From positions 1-64,000 of the forward strand of contig JAAYXE010000099.1 of NCBI GenBank assembly GCA_012516075.1: a DNA stretch of 64,000 nucleotides. The letters are read 5' to 3'. Below are positions 60,478 to 64,000 of the stretch, one piece after another. Below the pieces are notes generated by a model. The model did no database searches. It was not told the origin of the DNA and worked only from the letters and a program-made list of their open reading frames with translations. Every line of letters starts with the position of its first letter. The stretch's first letter is position 1. The DNA is from Chloroflexota bacterium. Its GTDB lineage: Bacteria; Chloroflexota; Anaerolineae; Anaerolineales; UBA4823. Made by a program: the position numbers and the translations under genes.

Positions 60478-61431
60478 TCAGGCGACGGCCAGCATCTTGC
60501 GCACGTTTTCGAGCTGCCCGGCGCTGCCCAGCTTTTCATTCTTGGCAGCGATGAATTTGGCGTATTCGGACATAAACACCTTGCCGATCGGCCGCAGATC
60601 GAAGTTCTCCGGGTGCTCCAGGAAATACTCGCGGTGTACGCGGGTCCACACCAGGCGCCCATCGGTGTCGATATTAATCTTTGTTACGCCCAGTTCCGCC
60701 GCGCGTTTGAACTGGTTGGCGTCCACGCCCCTGGCGCCTTTCAGAGCGCCGCCGGCGGCGTTAATGCGATCCACCTCTTCCTGAGGTACGGAGCTGCTGC
60801 CGTGCATCACCAGGGGGAACCCGGGCAGCCGCTTCTGAATCTCTGCGAGCACATCGAAGCGCAGGGCCTGGTTGCCGGTGAACTTGAACGCGCCGTGGCT
60901 GGTGCCGATGGCGCAGGCCAGCGAATCACAGCCGGTTCTTTCGACAAACTCTTTTGCCTGGTCAGGATCCGTCAGTTTGGCGTCTGCTTCGGACACCTGG
61001 ACGTGCTCTTCCACACCGCCTAACTGGCCCAGCTCAGCTTCAACGACCACACCTTTGGCATGGGCTGCTTCTACGACACGCCGGGTGATGGCAATATTAG
61101 TTTCGAAGTCTTCGTGGCTGGCGTCGATCATAACCGAGCTGTAGAAGCCGCTGTTGATGGCGTCGTAGCAGGTCTGTTCATCGCCGTGATCCAGGTGCAC
61201 AGCAAAGATGGCATCCGGAAAGATCTCCTCTGCGGCGCGGATCATGGCCTCCAGCATCTTCTGGTGGGTGTACGCGCGCGCGCCTTTGCTGATCTGGATA
61301 ATAAACGGGGCCTGGCTGTCCAGATTGCCGCGGAACAACCCCATGGTCTGCTCCAGGTTGTTAATGTTGTAGGCGCCAATCGCATACTTCCCGTATGCAG
61401 CTTCAAATAATTTTTTTGTTGTAACAATCAT
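60478..61431 (-). CDS. fba: Class II fructose-bisphosphate aldolase
   Basis: This 317-residue Zn-dependent aldolase cleaves fructose 1,6-bisphosphate in glycolysis and reverses it in gluconeogenesis. Zinc ligands and motifs are AVHLDHGDE, SVMIDASHEDFE, VVVEAELGQLGG, GTSHGAFKF and MHGSSSVP, and the phosphate loop is KINIDTDGRL. Length is typical of the ~310-residue type. ATG at 61431 has AAGGAGCGCAAA upstream. The tagatose-bisphosphate form cannot be excluded from sequence, but no other tagatose genes are near. Confidence 0.94.
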   Translation of the reverse strand: MIVTTKKLFEAAYGKYAIGAYNINNLEQTMGLFRGNLDSQAPFIIQISKGARAYTHQKMLEAMIRAAEEIFPDAIFAVHLDHGDEQTCYDAINSGFYSSVMIDASHEDFETNIAITRRVVEAAHAKGVVVEAELGQLGGVEEHVQVSEADAKLTDPDQAKEFVERTGCDSLACAIGTSHGAFKFTGNQALRFDVLAEIQKRLPGFPLVMHGSSSVPQEEVDRINAAGGALKGARGVDANQFKRAAELGVTKINIDTDGRLVWTRVHREYFLEHPENFDLRPIGKVFMSEYAKFIAAKNEKLGSAGQLENVRKMLAVA

Positions 61432-61598
61432 TTTGCGCTCCTTGGGAATTGACTTTTTATTTTAATGGCGTGTCGCTGTAACGCAATTATAGCCTAAACC
61501 TGCCATTTCGATTTCCTGGCCTGATGGGAAAGCGGTCGGATGTCCACGGTAGGATTACCGGCGGTTCCGCGGGCCGTAGCATACATCCCTGCTAATAA

Positions 61599-63447
<1,849 letters not shown>

Positions 63448-63477
63448 TTTGTACTCCAGCCGATGATTGTAAAAGGA

Positions 63478-63502
63478 CCTTCCTGATATCAGGAAGGTTC
63501 CT
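63478..63502 (-). terminator. Palindromic terminator-like hairpin upstream of hemerythrin
   Basis: A perfect 20-bp palindrome (63478-63497), extended by AGGA/TCCT with a bulge, is followed on the minus strand by TCCTTTTAC. It lies downstream of the partial GNAT gene and likely ends its transcript. Confidence 0.6.
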
Positions 63503-63588
63503 GGATTCCGCCTGATCTAGTATACAGGTACTCGTCTTTTCAAGCTGTAAAAAACAGATAAAGACCCTGTAGATCGAGAGGGGATGGT

Positions 63589-64000
63589 TCAGGATACGCT
63601 GTCAAATACCGGGGGATAGACAACCCTACCGCGGATCCCCTGCAGAGAACCCGGAACCAGCTCATGCGCCATCCATGCATTACCGCAGTCTCCGAACGGG
63701 CAGGTTAGCGACCTGGCCAGGTGAGCCGAAAAGCCAAAGCGAGGGTAGAAATTGGGATGCCCGAGCACAACCACCAGCGCGTGCCCCAGCTGCCGGCAGG
63801 CCTGCAGTCCTTCCCGTACCAGTTTAGACCCGATACCCTGACGCTGGTATCCTGGCAGAACAGCCATTGGGCCCAATGCCAGGGCAGGAACGCGCCCCTG
63901 ATCTGTTTCGATGTGAATGCGGCTGAAAAGGATGTGCCCTACGACGCGGCCATCAACTTCGGCCACCAGCGATAACTGTGGAATAAAGTGTTCTGATTTA
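63589..64000 (-). CDS. GNAT family N-acetyltransferase, 5' end cut by window edge
   Basis: The C-terminal ~137 residues of a GNAT protein of the YhbS-like type are visible. SLVAEVDGRVVGHILFSRI is strand 2-3, and LGPMAVLPGYQRQGIGSKLV contains the acetyl-CoA pyrophosphate loop QRQGIG. LGHPNFYPRFGFSAH is typical of the family. The reading frame continues without a stop to base 64000 (KSEHFIPQLSLVAEV), so the GTG at 63966 is not the true start. Substrate unknown. Confidence 0.9.
   Translation of the reverse strand, partial: KSEHFIPQLSLVAEVDGRVVGHILFSRIHIETDQGRVPALALGPMAVLPGYQRQGIGSKLVREGLQACRQLGHALVVVLGHPNFYPRFGFSAHLARSLTCPFGDCGNAWMAHELVPGSLQGIRGRVVYPPVFDSVS

Overview
The window looks like chromosomal DNA of a member of the Chloroflexota, probably class Anaerolineae. 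I infer this from family recognition, not from a search. The pointers are a DUF6754 / GlmL-like / zinc-ribbon membrane operon, surface proteins with a 'PLIYKNF'-type tract and an LPNTG tail, a bacterial Elp3, a KimA-type potassium permease with two RCK proteins, and paired sugar ABC cassettes without an ATPase. Metabolic genes (PFOR, formate-THF ligase, class II aldolase, trehalose synthase, GH1) fit an anaerobic or microaerobic carbohydrate fermenter. Base composition and codon use look uniform. I see no insertion sequence, prophage, CRISPR array or tRNA gene.

Layout. 1-1,200: 5S rRNA at the end of an rRNA operon, a strong promoter, a structured leader with an intrinsic terminator, then rpsU and infA. 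1,218-5,900 (minus): a dihydroorotate-dehydrogenase-like protein and nifJ (PFOR). 6,272-14,543 (plus): eight tightly packed genes of largely unknown function. 14,576-26,400: housekeeping genes (phosphohexomutase, cNMP/PH membrane protein, def, recF, rsmG, DUF4349 lipoprotein, metallophosphoesterase, methyltransferase, elp3, CHR transporter, universal stress protein). 26,460-38,280: a LacI repressor and two paralogous sugar ABC cassettes, each reading from a near-consensus promoter with tandem LacI-type operators, followed by a small membrane protein and trehalose synthase. 38,319-40,410: a small ORF and formate-THF ligase (fhs) interrupted by an in-frame UGA at a conserved cysteine position. 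40,432-49,630: tilS, a receiver-ParA fusion, sirtuin, GAF histidine kinase, Zn-dehydrogenase, mutL, a small membrane protein and a lone CoA-transferase subunit. 49,703-57,005: three envelope proteases (S41, YugP-like, HtrA), a KimA-like permease with two RCK proteins, and a DUF2227 protein. 57,284-64,000: a LysM surface protein, an AllA-like protein, an orphan LacI-type palindrome, a Gmad2-like surface protein, fructose-bisphosphate aldolase, beta-glucosidase, hemerythrin and the start-truncated part of a GNAT gene.

How the parts fit. The LacI regulon would import an oligosaccharide and pass it to trehalose synthase or beta-glucosidase. Aldolase, phosphohexomutase and PFOR then connect sugar breakdown to acetyl-CoA, and fhs to one-carbon units. 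The points most worth checking are the UGA-interrupted fhs, the rpsU leader with mutually exclusive folds, the repeated LacI operator design, and the uncharacterised DUF6754/GlmL-like membrane operon.
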